A stretch of DNA of 64,000 nt from Methanobacteriota archaeon (GTDB lineage Archaea; Thermoplasmatota; Poseidoniia; Poseidoniales; Poseidoniaceae): the NCBI GenBank assembly GCA_002720095.2, contig PBGP02000017.1, positions 1-64,000 of the forward strand. The letters run 5' to 3'. The notes under the pieces were generated by a model. The model worked only from the letters and a program-made list of their open reading frames with translations. It was not told where the DNA came from and made no database searches. The translations under genes were made by a program, and so were the position numbers. Positions 8,720 through 17,332 of the stretch are shown in pieces. Numbering within the stretch: the first letter of the stretch is position 1; every line of letters starts with the position of its first letter.

Positions 8720-9712
8720 ATGTCACATATTGCGATACTAGGGTTGGGTAATTGGGGAACTGCATTAGCGAAAACTTGGTTAGATGCTAAACATGAAATT
8801 TCCGGTTGGACAGTCGAGAAAGATGTTTATGAATCTATAACATCTAATTCTATTAATGAAAAATACTTACCAAATGTTAAGTTAACTAACTTATATACTA
8901 CAATGAGAATTGAGGAGTGTATTGATAAAGCAGAAATAATAGTACTAGCACTTCCTTCATCGGTAATTTTAGATGTGGTAGAAGAAATTATTCCTTTTCT
9001 CAGACCTAGTCATGTTTTAGTTGATTTGGCCAAAGGTTTAACGTCAGAAGGTGGTACTATCTCTGAAAATATTATTAAGTTGTTGAGAACTAAAGAAAAA
9101 TTAAATCCTGTTGCGGTTTTAACAGGACCAACTATCGCACCTGAGGTTGCTAAAGGAGTAATAACAACCGCATTAATTGCATGTAATGATGAAGCTATAG
9201 CTAACAAATTAGTGCAGAGACTTACTACTGAGCATTTGATTTTGCACCCAGCAGATGACCCTCTTGGAGCAGAATTATGGGGGGCATACAAGAACATTGT
9301 TGCAGTAGCTTGCGGAATTTCTGATGGGCTAAAAAAGGTCACTGATAAAGGCGGGGATAACCTAAAAGCGGCGATTTTTGCAAAAGGATTTTCAGAAGGA
9401 TGTCTACTATTACCTGAATTAGGAGCAAAACCGTCTACAGCGTTTGGACCAGCAGGAATAGGAGATCTTTACGTCACGGCAGCATCACCTTATGGGAGAA
9501 ATAGAACATTAGGAGAAAAATTAGGTACAGGATTGAATCTTGATGAAGCCTTGTCAGAAATGCATATGGTTTCTGAAGGAGTGAGTGCAACCTTCAAATT
9601 CCATCAAAAATTAGAACTGATGGGTTTAAAAAATAAATTTATTTCGATTTTAAAAAAATTATTGGATGACGAGATAGATGCACAAACCTGTATTACTGAA
9701 CTTCTTAATTAG
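8720..9712 (+). CDS. gpsA: NAD(P)-dependent glycerol-3-phosphate dehydrogenase GpsA
   Basis: Reduces dihydroxyacetone phosphate to sn-glycerol-3-phosphate, the bacterial-type phospholipid backbone. The 330 residues have the expected length. Visible are the Rossmann motif ILGLGNWGTALA (residues 6-17), K105 in VDLAKGL, GPTIAPEVAKG (136-146), catalytic K191 in GAYKNIVAVACGISDGL, GGDNLKAAIFAKGF and FGPAGIGDLYVTAASPYGRNR. Archaea normally make glycerol-1-phosphate with an unrelated enzyme; GpsA in an archaeon has been noted for Marine Group II. It is preceded by a divergent tRNA and followed by a small gene and an iron regulator, so it is probably transcribed on its own. Confidence 0.96.
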   Translation: MSHIAILGLGNWGTALAKTWLDAKHEISGWTVEKDVYESITSNSINEKYLPNVKLTNLYTTMRIEECIDKAEIIVLALPSSVILDVVEEIIPFLRPSHVLVDLAKGLTSEGGTISENIIKLLRTKEKLNPVAVLTGPTIAPEVAKGVITTALIACNDEAIANKLVQRLTTEHLILHPADDPLGAELWGAYKNIVAVACGISDGLKKVTDKGGDNLKAAIFAKGFSEGCLLLPELGAKPSTAFGPAGIGDLYVTAASPYGRNRTLGEKLGTGLNLDEALSEMHMVSEGVSATFKFHQKLELMGLKNKFISILKKLLDDEIDAQTCITELLN

Positions 9713-9741
9713 AATTTTAATATTAACACTTTGTGCGGGGT

Positions 9742-9975
9742 ATGAATCAGATGGGCATAAGTGACTTAACCGCATTTGAAGCTAAGTTATACAAATGGCT
9801 GTGTAAATCCGATTTCGAAAATGTACCTTGGTCTACCCCTAAAGCTGCAAAAGCATTCAAAGTTAAGCAAGATGAAATATATGAAGCTCTCGCAGAATTA
9901 ACAAAAAAAATACCTAATCATATTCAAATTTATTATGATAATGACTCAATAAGAATCTCAGCAGATGAACAATAA
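9742..9975 (+). CDS. Small winged-helix-like protein
   Basis: About 77 residues. The central part (WSTPKAAKAFKVKQDEIYEALAELTKKIP) looks like a helix-turn-helix with a short beta wing (IQIYYDNDSIRISADEQ), suggesting a small DNA-binding or protein-binding winged helix. Possible starts are GTG 9733, ATG 9742 and ATG 9751; a GGGG stretch just before 9742 does not settle the choice. Its end overlaps the ATG of the DtxR-type regulator by 11 bases, so the two are probably co-translated and may act together. No family was recognised. Confidence 0.6.
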   Translation: MNQMGISDLTAFEAKLYKWLCKSDFENVPWSTPKAAKAFKVKQDEIYEALAELTKKIPNHIQIYYDNDSIRISADEQ

Positions 9976-10684
9976 CTATTTTTCTGATGAAATATCAGAA
10001 CTTTGCATGGGAAGCGGCCATTTTGTGTTCGAAGCCGAAGAAATGTATTTGCAAAAATTATATGAGTTCTGGGAAAAAGATAATGAAAAACCTGTTAGAA
10101 CAAAGGATTTGGCGGTTAGTTTAAGCATTAAAGATGCTTCTGCAACTGGAATGATTCAGAAACTATCTGATAAAGGCTTAGTTTCCTATGAAAAGTATAA
10201 AGGCGTACAATTTACAGATGAAGGATTTAAAATAGGGAGGCAAATCAAGAGAAGGCACAGGCTGATTGAATGTCTGTTAATTGATGTCATGGGATTCAAA
10301 GGAGATGCACATGAGGCTGCTTGCCGAATGGAGCACGCAATAGATGATGAATTAGAGATCAGATTAAATGAGTTACTTGGTAACCCAAAAAATGATCCAA
10401 GTGGATCCCCTATTCCCCCACCTAAAGATGACCTCAAGCGTAATGAGATTAACGAACATCCAGAGGTGTTTGTATTAAATTCCATGAAATCTAGTCAAAA
10501 AGGACAAATTTGTGCAATTATGTTTAATGATAATAAATCAAAATTAATCTCTGAAATGGGGTTAGAATTGGGGAGTAAAATTGAGAAGATTGGTGAAAAA
10601 TATAAAATTAATGACAGCGAGTGGCTTAAGTTTGATTCATTTATAGGTAATCGAATCTTAGTTCGAGTTAATCCTGAATTCTAA
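9965..10684 (+). CDS. DtxR/IdeR-family iron-dependent transcriptional regulator
   Basis: A 239-residue metalloregulator: winged helix (about 25-95), dimerisation and metal-binding domain (about 96-165) and a FeoA/SH3-like C-terminal domain (about 165-239). The metal ligands of DtxR appear in order: M27, H98, E102, H116, C120, E123, H124, with HEAACRMEH reproducing the His-x3-Cys-x2-Glu-His pattern. The Cys in place of the Glu found in MntR suggests iron rather than manganese sensing (inference from known families). With iron bound it would repress uptake genes, which are not in this window. It overlaps the small upstream gene by 11 bases and the convergent membrane protein by 27 bases. Confidence 0.9.
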   Translation: MNNNYFSDEISELCMGSGHFVFEAEEMYLQKLYEFWEKDNEKPVRTKDLAVSLSIKDASATGMIQKLSDKGLVSYEKYKGVQFTDEGFKIGRQIKRRHRLIECLLIDVMGFKGDAHEAACRMEHAIDDELEIRLNELLGNPKNDPSGSPIPPPKDDLKRNEINEHPEVFVLNSMKSSQKGQICAIMFNDNKSKLISEMGLELGSKIEKIGEKYKINDSEWLKFDSFIGNRILVRVNPEF

Positions 10685-11530
10685 CCATTCAAGAATAATT
10701 TCTTCAGCCCATGGATCAATAGATCCATATGAACCAACCTGCGTAATTGTGATTGCCCACAATTCTCCGCCCCAATCAGCTTTATACACCGTAATCAACT
10801 CACCGACTACCGTATCAGAAAATGGAAAATCTGTGATAATTTTCCTTTTGCTAACTGTTAATGTTTCTTCAATTGTAGAATCTAAATTTCTGTACAAATG
10901 GGATCCTTCTGATTTGACATTTTCTAATCTAAAATTTTCTGGGTCGAGGCCCAAACTTAAAGCTGTCTCCTCTAATCTTTTCTCGTCAATATGCAATGAT
11001 TCGACAAACCATGAGGTGAACATATCTACTTTCCATGGACAAATCGTTCCCGGAACTCTTTGATGCAAAACTGTGACTACAACAGGGGAATCTAAATCTC
11101 TATCTAATAGCCAAACACTTTGTGATGATGCAGGCCAATAATTTACTCTCGAATCATCATAAACAATTGGATCTTCCCAATCTATTGGAGATTCCGGAAC
11201 TGAAACAGGTATAAATGCGCAAATAATAAGTAAAAAAAATGATGATGTCGTAAAGAAAATCTTGGGACTAAGTGATGACTTTGATTCATCAAGATATTTT
11301 TTTTCAAATAGATGTGAAAATATAATTCCGATAAAAATTATCAATCCATTATACGGAATTATCCATATTAACAGATATAATAAAATAAAAAAATCAAAAA
11401 ATAATTTGCCCAATTTATTTCTTAACTCAAAATATCTATTTCTAAATGAACTATTTTTATTTGTAAAAATCAACAATGATAATAAAAATGTTGTAGGTAA
11501 CACAATCAACCAGACTAGTATACCTAACAT
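10658..11530 (-). CDS. Membrane protein with external C-terminal domain, unknown
   Basis: A 290-residue protein. The N-terminal 125 residues contain about four hydrophobic helices (for example LGILVWLIVLPTTFLLSLLIF, then FFILLYLLIWIIPYNGLIIF). After SPIDWEDPIVYDD the rest is a soluble alpha/beta region with a conserved-looking ICPWKVDMFTSW segment and a final helix EEIILEWLEFRINSN, most likely outside the membrane. I recognise no family. It overlaps the end of the iron regulator by 27 bases tail to tail. Confidence 0.65.
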   Translation of the reverse strand: MLGILVWLIVLPTTFLLSLLIFTNKNSSFRNRYFELRNKLGKLFFDFFILLYLLIWIIPYNGLIIFIGIIFSHLFEKKYLDESKSSLSPKIFFTTSSFFLLIICAFIPVSVPESPIDWEDPIVYDDSRVNYWPASSQSVWLLDRDLDSPVVVTVLHQRVPGTICPWKVDMFTSWFVESLHIDEKRLEETALSLGLDPENFRLENVKSEGSHLYRNLDSTIEETLTVSKRKIITDFPFSDTVVGELITVYKADWGGELWAITITQVGSYGSIDPWAEEIILEWLEFRINSN

Positions 11531-11621
11531 CTTTAGTTGCTGGAAGAGATTTATTAAAAAGGGCTTGTGTAGAAATTATTGATAAAAGAGATTTTGATGT
11601 ATAATATTATCACGTGGTCTG

Positions 11622-12665
11622 ATGGAAGGGTCTTTATTGGAGTTGAAGGATGTTGGATTTAATTATCGTCTTTATTCTCCGAAAATCATAAACCCTTTCT
11701 TCAAGAAAGAAGGTTTAGGAATTGAAAAAATCTCAATGAGGATGGACCCAGGAAACATAATCGGATTAGTGGGTCCCAACGGAGCTGGAAAAACTACTTT
11801 GATGAAGGTTTTAGCTGGTTTATTGGTACCAAAAAATGGGATAATAAAGATTAGTGGAAAATTAATTGATAATAACGAGCGCCCTTTATGGGCAAAAAAA
11901 CTAATTGGAATGATGCCAGAGAATATCAACTGGTATGGAACATCAACACCTTATCAAGAAATTAAAAAGATATTAATAATCAGAAATATGAATACAAGGA
12001 ATATTAATTTTATTCTTAAACAAGTCGGTTTAAATAATAAAGCCAATGAAACTCTAAATTCATTATCTCAAGGTATGAAACAAAGACTTTCTTTAGCCTG
12101 TGCTTTAATTGGTAATCCGAAAATATTGCTTTTAGACGAACCCATGAACGGCCTAGATCCAGTCGCTAGAACTGCTTTTAACCAAATTTTGAAAAATCTC
12201 GCTGAAAGCGGAAGAACGATTTTAATTTCAAGTCATCAACTTGCAGAATTAGAAAGAGTTGTTGATTCAATAATTGTTATGCATGAGGGTAAAATTATCG
12301 AAGAAGGAAAAATAATTGACATAAAAAACAAATACAAAATTCATGAAGACCTTATATTAAAATTCAAAAATAAAGTTGGTAATTTAAGAACAATAATGTC
12401 TAATTTTAAAAACGAGAGTTTAAACTTTGAAGAACTCGATTTCGATGGTTTTGTTCAAGTAACAATTTTTTCCCCTAATAAAGGATGGAGTATTGATCAA
12501 AAAATGTTAATTCTAGAGCATTTTATTGACAATTGTTACACACCATATGACTTTTCATCTCCAAAAATTACACTTACAGATATTTTATCAGCAGTTACGG
12601 GTCTTGATGCAACTAAAATAGGAATGAATTTACAAAGGGGATACTATAGAGTTGAGGAAGAATGA
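11622..12665 (+). CDS. ABC transporter ATP-binding protein (ABC-2 type exporter)
   Basis: The ATPase of a two-gene exporter. It has Walker A GPNGAGKTT (residues 51-59), signature LSQGMKQR near 148, Walker B ILLLDEP near 170 with D-loop GLDP, and the switch His in SSHQ near 203. About 110 C-terminal residues beyond the ATPase core form an accessory domain found in ABC-2 (Nod/CcmA-like) ATPases. It overlaps the permease by ATGA at 12662-12665, so the pair is coupled. The substrate is not evident; export of a lipid, drug or copper-type cargo are family possibilities only. Confidence 0.92.
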   Translation: MEGSLLELKDVGFNYRLYSPKIINPFFKKEGLGIEKISMRMDPGNIIGLVGPNGAGKTTLMKVLAGLLVPKNGIIKISGKLIDNNERPLWAKKLIGMMPENINWYGTSTPYQEIKKILIIRNMNTRNINFILKQVGLNNKANETLNSLSQGMKQRLSLACALIGNPKILLLDEPMNGLDPVARTAFNQILKNLAESGRTILISSHQLAELERVVDSIIVMHEGKIIEEGKIIDIKNKYKIHEDLILKFKNKVGNLRTIMSNFKNESLNFEELDFDGFVQVTIFSPNKGWSIDQKMLILEHFIDNCYTPYDFSSPKITLTDILSAVTGLDATKIGMNLQRGYYRVEEE

Positions 12666-13504
12666 TTACAGAAATATCACCAATTAAACTTCTCCTGAAA
12701 CTATCTCTACTTGAATTTAGAAAAAATTTCTTAACGTTGAGAATGGGAGTTCTTTTACCAATTTTAATATTATTTATTTTAGGATCAAGTTGGGGTTTTT
12801 CAGACGAAAATGCAAATTTACCAGCAGAAGTTAATGCTAATAACCCTTTTGAGGTACTATTTTTGACAAGCCTGTTTATTTTATTTTCATCAACGTTAGG
12901 AATTGTACTTGTTGGTTTTGATGGAATAAGTAAAAAACGAATTTCAGGATTATTGGCAATAGAATTTTGTCAACCCATTAGTAAACGTATACTGGGCTTA
13001 TCCCAGTTATTCGGACTATGGTTAACTGTAACCATTCCCACGATTATACTCTCATTATTTGCAGTTGTTTTGATATTTAAGCAAATGAACATGTGGCCAA
13101 GTTTAGCCGAATTAATTTTGTTTATTTTTGCTACATCGATGTTATTATTCTGGTATTCTTCTATTCAATTACTTGTTTCATGTTTGGCTAGGGATATGGG
13201 TTCCGCTGTAACACTAGGTGTTGGAACATGGCTTTTATTCACAATGATTTGGCTACTGGTTACAGCACTTTTAGCAACAGTTTTTGGAGTTGATGTGACG
13301 AATACCAGTAATGAAAAATTTATTTCTTTTAGTTCTAAAGTTGATTTGTTTTCACCTAACGGACTATATCAACTATTACTGGAATCTCAGTTAGAAAATT
13401 TATCAAGAAAACTACCAGCTTGGATGTTGGTTTTGGCAACGATATCATGGTCGCTGATACCATCAACTTTTTTTGTCTGGATATTTACAAAACTAAGAGC
13501 ATAA
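12662..13504 (+). CDS. ABC-2 type transporter permease
   Basis: A 280-residue membrane subunit with about six hydrophobic helices: near 27-43, 65-85, 112-135, 150-172, 182-206 and 255-275. GILLAIEFCQPISKRILG-like text after helix 2 is the cytosolic coupling region typical of ABC-2 (NosY-like) permeases. The start codon overlaps the ATPase stop (ATGA), so it partners that ATPase. No external binding protein is encoded nearby, in keeping with an exporter. Confidence 0.85.
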   Translation: MITEISPIKLLLKLSLLEFRKNFLTLRMGVLLPILILFILGSSWGFSDENANLPAEVNANNPFEVLFLTSLFILFSSTLGIVLVGFDGISKKRISGLLAIEFCQPISKRILGLSQLFGLWLTVTIPTIILSLFAVVLIFKQMNMWPSLAELILFIFATSMLLFWYSSIQLLVSCLARDMGSAVTLGVGTWLLFTMIWLLVTALLATVFGVDVTNTSNEKFISFSSKVDLFSPNGLYQLLLESQLENLSRKLPAWMLVLATISWSLIPSTFFVWIFTKLRA

Positions 13505-13563
13505 GCCTATTTTTAGATATTTTAGACCAAGACTATTAATGAAGGAGTTGTAAAGTCCTATTC

Positions 13564-15639
13564 ATGGCAATGAGTACCAAATTGATAATTTCTCGTTGGA
13601 TACCAATGATTTTAGTTGGAATAATCGTGTTCTCTAGTGTTTCACTAGTTAATGAAAATTATGAAAATTTAAGTGATGAAAAAATGACTGAAAGTGCTGA
13701 CGCAAGACAGGGGGGGGCTGAAGACCAATTGGTTGCTGAATGTGAGGGAATTACATTTGAAGATATGTTCGTATATACTCATGCCCTTTTTGATATAACA
13801 ATTAATGATGATTGGAAAAGTGCTGACGTCTGGGGAATCGGATGGGTAAATGGTTCGGAAGCCGCCGAGGTTAGGAAAGATATCGATGAATTATTATCAA
13901 TTATTCCAGGAAACGATGCAAGTAACCCATTAAACCCTACTGCCCAAGGTAACGACGGTAAATACTCGACAGATGAAAGAGATGCTCTCGAAGATGTTGG
14001 CTCAGCTTGTGTTGAAAAAACAAAAGTAAGGTTTGGATTAAACGACATTTTACACAGAGATGATAATGATTGGAACAATATGTCTTGGGTCGGAGACACG
14101 TTACTACTATCAGATCAAGAAATTGAATGTGTTTTAAGCCAAGGTGGTAATCCTCAAGGTTGTGCAATAACCTCAGTTGAAGAAGAAGACCCCACATGGG
14201 AGGACGGTTGCGAGGGTAGAGGTGATGATGATTGCCAATGGGTTGATGTAAGTAGTCAGAGAAACTTTGTGCTTTGGGTTCACGGTACGACAACTTTCAA
14301 CAAAATTGATTATAATTCATTTACTTTAGCGGTAAATTCTACTAATATCAGTTCAGCAAGTCTAAAAATTACCATGCCATCCACTGAGAATCCAATTAGA
14401 TTAGGCGATACTGAATCAAGATTAAATTGTGATGGTGAGTGGAAAGAAGATGACACAACATATAAAGCTGATTGTCAGAGTTTTACTGATTTTGAAAAGG
14501 TGACTAATTCCAAGATGGTAAATGATGGGAACAATTTCCAATTTGAAACTGATTTTACCTACGATTTCAACAATTGGCCTGCAACACAACATGATTTTTT
14601 CGATTTCACTACTGACGAACCTGATAACAATAATCCACCAGAATGGACAGAAAATGCCCCCTCAAACGGCACAATTATCCCGTTTGTCAATAAAGTTAGT
14701 GGAGGTGAACAAATTATTTTTACTTCTGAACAAATTTCCTCATGGTACACTGATGACTACAGTGCTGCACAAATAAGTTGTCGAGATGTTAATCAAAATC
14801 AAGCTGTTTCAACCGACTCCGATGGAAATTTAATTTTAGATGACCAATCAATCAATCAAATAATGTGTGAACTATTTGATGGAAGCGGACAAACATCAGA
14901 GCAAAGATTATTCATTCTTACAGATGTTTCAATAAGTACAACTGAAACTGAAATCAGTGATGGGCCGTTTGAATTTAAAATTCAATCTCCTAACGAAGGT
15001 ATAAAATGTGTTCTATCATTTTCTCAAAATAATGAAATTTTTGGAAGTAGTTCTGAAATAGAAACTGATTCCTCTGAACAAAAAGTTGTAATTAACCCTG
15101 ATAAATCATTAGAACCTGGTACTGTCATAGTTAGAATAACATTCAGCGGAGACAATGTTTTATCCAAATCTTATGATCTTGATTTGGGTCTAAAGGTACC
15201 CAACACCCCACCAATAGTAACGATTACAGATTATAATTGGTTAGATGAGGACGGAGATGATGTTGTCGATACATATGTTTTAGAGGGTGAATTTAGTGAT
15301 CCTGATGGAGAAACAGTTGAACTCTCGATAACAATGAATGGAGCCGTTACAGGTTCAATTACTAAACTAAACGGAGCGGAATGGAAATCAGCTGGAATCC
15401 CGTTTTGGAAATATGAACCTGGAGACTACACTATTGTAATACAAGCATGCGATTCATCTAATGCATGTGTTAATGTGGAGAAAACAGTATCAAATCTGTA
15501 TTGGGCTGAAGATATTTCAAATGTTGTAGATTCTGACTTAGTAGTACCAAAAGATGATGAAAGTACACCTGCTCCTGGAATAATTATTTCTTTAACAGGG
15601 GTATTAATTGCTTTATTTGTCTCAAAAAGAAATCATTGA
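13564..15639 (+). CDS. Secreted, C-terminally anchored surface protein
   Basis: 691 residues with an N-terminal hydrophobic signal (about 7-28, MILVGIIVFSSVSL) and a tripartite C-terminus: APG, a hydrophobic stretch (IIISLTGVLIALFV) and a basic SKRNH end, like archaeosortase-processed PGF-CTERM tails. The middle holds paired cysteines and beta-rich Ig/cadherin-like segments, for example PPIVTITDYNWLDEDGDD near 545. No catalytic motif is seen. A run of eight G at 13710-13717 sits near codon 50. It follows the ABC exporter by 59 bases but there is no proof of a link. Function is unknown; attachment or sensing at the cell surface is a guess. Confidence 0.75.
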   Translation: MAMSTKLIISRWIPMILVGIIVFSSVSLVNENYENLSDEKMTESADARQGGAEDQLVAECEGITFEDMFVYTHALFDITINDDWKSADVWGIGWVNGSEAAEVRKDIDELLSIIPGNDASNPLNPTAQGNDGKYSTDERDALEDVGSACVEKTKVRFGLNDILHRDDNDWNNMSWVGDTLLLSDQEIECVLSQGGNPQGCAITSVEEEDPTWEDGCEGRGDDDCQWVDVSSQRNFVLWVHGTTTFNKIDYNSFTLAVNSTNISSASLKITMPSTENPIRLGDTESRLNCDGEWKEDDTTYKADCQSFTDFEKVTNSKMVNDGNNFQFETDFTYDFNNWPATQHDFFDFTTDEPDNNNPPEWTENAPSNGTIIPFVNKVSGGEQIIFTSEQISSWYTDDYSAAQISCRDVNQNQAVSTDSDGNLILDDQSINQIMCELFDGSGQTSEQRLFILTDVSISTTETEISDGPFEFKIQSPNEGIKCVLSFSQNNEIFGSSSEIETDSSEQKVVINPDKSLEPGTVIVRITFSGDNVLSKSYDLDLGLKVPNTPPIVTITDYNWLDEDGDDVVDTYVLEGEFSDPDGETVELSITMNGAVTGSITKLNGAEWKSAGIPFWKYEPGDYTIVIQACDSSNACVNVEKTVSNLYWAEDISNVVDSDLVVPKDDESTPAPGIIISLTGVLIALFVSKRNH

Positions 15640-15658
15640 ACATTAACGAGGTCATAGT

Positions 15659-16312
15659 GTGTTTCGTGGAAATATTATTCGTCCAAGTCATGAAGGCGGC
15701 TTGTTAATTTCATTTGAAGGATCTTCTCCGGCTTTAGGTACCACTCTAGAAACTGATAGTGGAATAAGACTAGGTAAGGTAGATACTGTTCTAGGCTCAA
15801 TTCACAAACCATGGGTTCATGTTTATCCCGTTGCTAAAGGATTAGATGTTGTAAGTGTTTTAGGTGAAGACACAATAATTTCCAACAGGAAAAATTCTCA
15901 AAAACATAAACCTCGCAGGGAAAATAGAAATTCAAAATACTCAAGAAATAATAGATCCGAAAAAAAAATATTCAATGACAATGATTGGATTTGTCAAAAA
16001 TGTAAAAATGACAATTTTTCATGGAGAGAAAGATGCAATAAGTGCTCCTCTCCGAGAGAATACAAAAACAAAGGGCAAAGAAGTTCTTGGAATCGTTCGA
16101 GAAGAGACTCGGGGAAACGTGATAGAAATCAAAGAGGAAAAAATATCAAAAGAACTGATAGTAAAAGTTGGATAAGAAATGGAAGAAAAGATAATCAGTC
16201 TTTAGGTAACAATACTTCAAAAAAAACCTCCATTAGAAGAATTAGAGGTAAATCAAAATCCCATTTTAAAAATAGAGAGTTGGATAATATTTTCAAAAGA
16301 AGAAGTAAATAG
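15659..16312 (+). CDS. gar1: Gar1-like H/ACA RNP protein fused to a RanBP2-type zinc finger
   Basis: Residues 1-75 form a Gar1-like beta barrel: ALGTTLETDSGIRLGKVDTVLGSIHKPWVHVYP keeps the G-K-V-x-x-x-x-G and P-W/Y-V-x-V-x-P pattern of archaeal Gar1, which helps the H/ACA guide machinery for pseudouridylation. Near 109-133 is a zinc finger, DWICQKCKNDNFSWRERCNKCSSPRE, with the W-x-C-x2-C-x10-C-x2-C layout of RanBP2 fingers that bind single-stranded RNA. The remaining 85 residues are very basic (Arg, Lys, Ser, Asn). Archaeal Gar1 is normally only about 80-100 residues. The start is GTG 15659. Confidence 0.7.
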   Translation: MFRGNIIRPSHEGGLLISFEGSSPALGTTLETDSGIRLGKVDTVLGSIHKPWVHVYPVAKGLDVVSVLGEDTIISNRKNSQKHKPRRENRNSKYSRNNRSEKKIFNDNDWICQKCKNDNFSWRERCNKCSSPREYKNKGQRSSWNRSRRDSGKRDRNQRGKNIKRTDSKSWIRNGRKDNQSLGNNTSKKTSIRRIRGKSKSHFKNRELDNIFKRRSK

Positions 16313-16353
16313 GGGGATTAATTATTTCAGATACTTCTGGCGACGATTTTTAT

Positions 16354-17328
16354 TTGGATGCAATCGATGCTGAGGAAAATGGAGATTTTGAGGGTGCATT
16401 AGAATTAGCACAAAAAGCTGTAAACATTGACCCCAATCATTCTGATGCATGGTGGATGATTTCAACGTTATCTCTTCCAAAAAAAGAAAGACCAACCTTA
16501 ACTAATGCAAGTAGATCATTAAATGCATGTAAAAGAGTCGTTAATATCGACCCACACAACGAAAGTGCGTGGATTAGGGGTGGAAGATTACTATCCGATG
16601 AACTAGGAATGTATGATAAAGCATTGGCGTGGTGGCATGAAAGAAGAAAAGTCGATCCCACTGATTCTCAGGCTGTTATAGAAACTGTGGCATTATTAGC
16701 TGATCTAGGTCTATACCATCAATCAATTGACGAATTGCAGCGTGTATGGGAACCTGGAATGAAACAACTCACATTTGAGCAAGAAAAAAGACTGGCTAGA
16801 CTACACAATCTAGTAAAAAAAGTCGCAGTTGATGAAGGTAAAACTGAATACTTTAGACCGTGGAATTTACGTGACCCTGGATGGAATATCATAAAACAAA
16901 GAATGCATAGAGCTCCTGCTAACGAAACTATAATTTATCTTTTTTTAGTAGGTCCTGTTCTATTATTTGTTGTAATGGCATCACCAAATGGTGCAAATGA
17001 AGGATTAGGAAACCTAATATTTTTGATTTTAATAATGTTAGTTATTGTGATGGGAGGAATGAGATTCGCTAGAAAGATTTCCATGATTTTGAATCGACCT
17101 GCATTTAATTTGATTCGTGCTATGGATGTAGAAACAACATCGGGAAAAATCGTTATTTCAGAGGAAATCCGTAATTCTAGATTGTATAAGTACCTAATTT
17201 CTAATAGACCTACAGCTTTCAGGCAACGATTAAATTTGATAGTAGATTCTAATGAAATATTGAGCAAGCAATGGAGACCTTCAATACCAAACTTTGAAGA
17301 GCTTCCCTTACCCTCGGAAGAAGAATAA
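16354..17328 (+). CDS. TPR membrane protein
   Basis: 324 residues: TPR repeats in the first 160 (for example NGDFEGALELAQKAVNIDPNHSDAWWMIS and LGMYDKALAWWHERRKVDPTDSQA), then two adjacent membrane helices near 198-235 (IIYLFLVGPVLLFVVMAS and LIFLILIMLVIVM), then a short soluble tail. The start used here is TTG 16354. The open frame continues upstream with a plausible N-terminus (SDTSGDDFYLDAI) that could begin at an ATT codon (16321 or 16324) behind GGGGG at 16312-16316, directly after the gar1 stop. Probably a scaffold for a membrane complex; partners are unknown. Confidence 0.75.
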   Translation: MDAIDAEENGDFEGALELAQKAVNIDPNHSDAWWMISTLSLPKKERPTLTNASRSLNACKRVVNIDPHNESAWIRGGRLLSDELGMYDKALAWWHERRKVDPTDSQAVIETVALLADLGLYHQSIDELQRVWEPGMKQLTFEQEKRLARLHNLVKKVAVDEGKTEYFRPWNLRDPGWNIIKQRMHRAPANETIIYLFLVGPVLLFVVMASPNGANEGLGNLIFLILIMLVIVMGGMRFARKISMILNRPAFNLIRAMDVETTSGKIVISEEIRNSRLYKYLISNRPTAFRQRLNLIVDSNEILSKQWRPSIPNFEELPLPSEEE

Positions 17329-17332
17329 ATTT

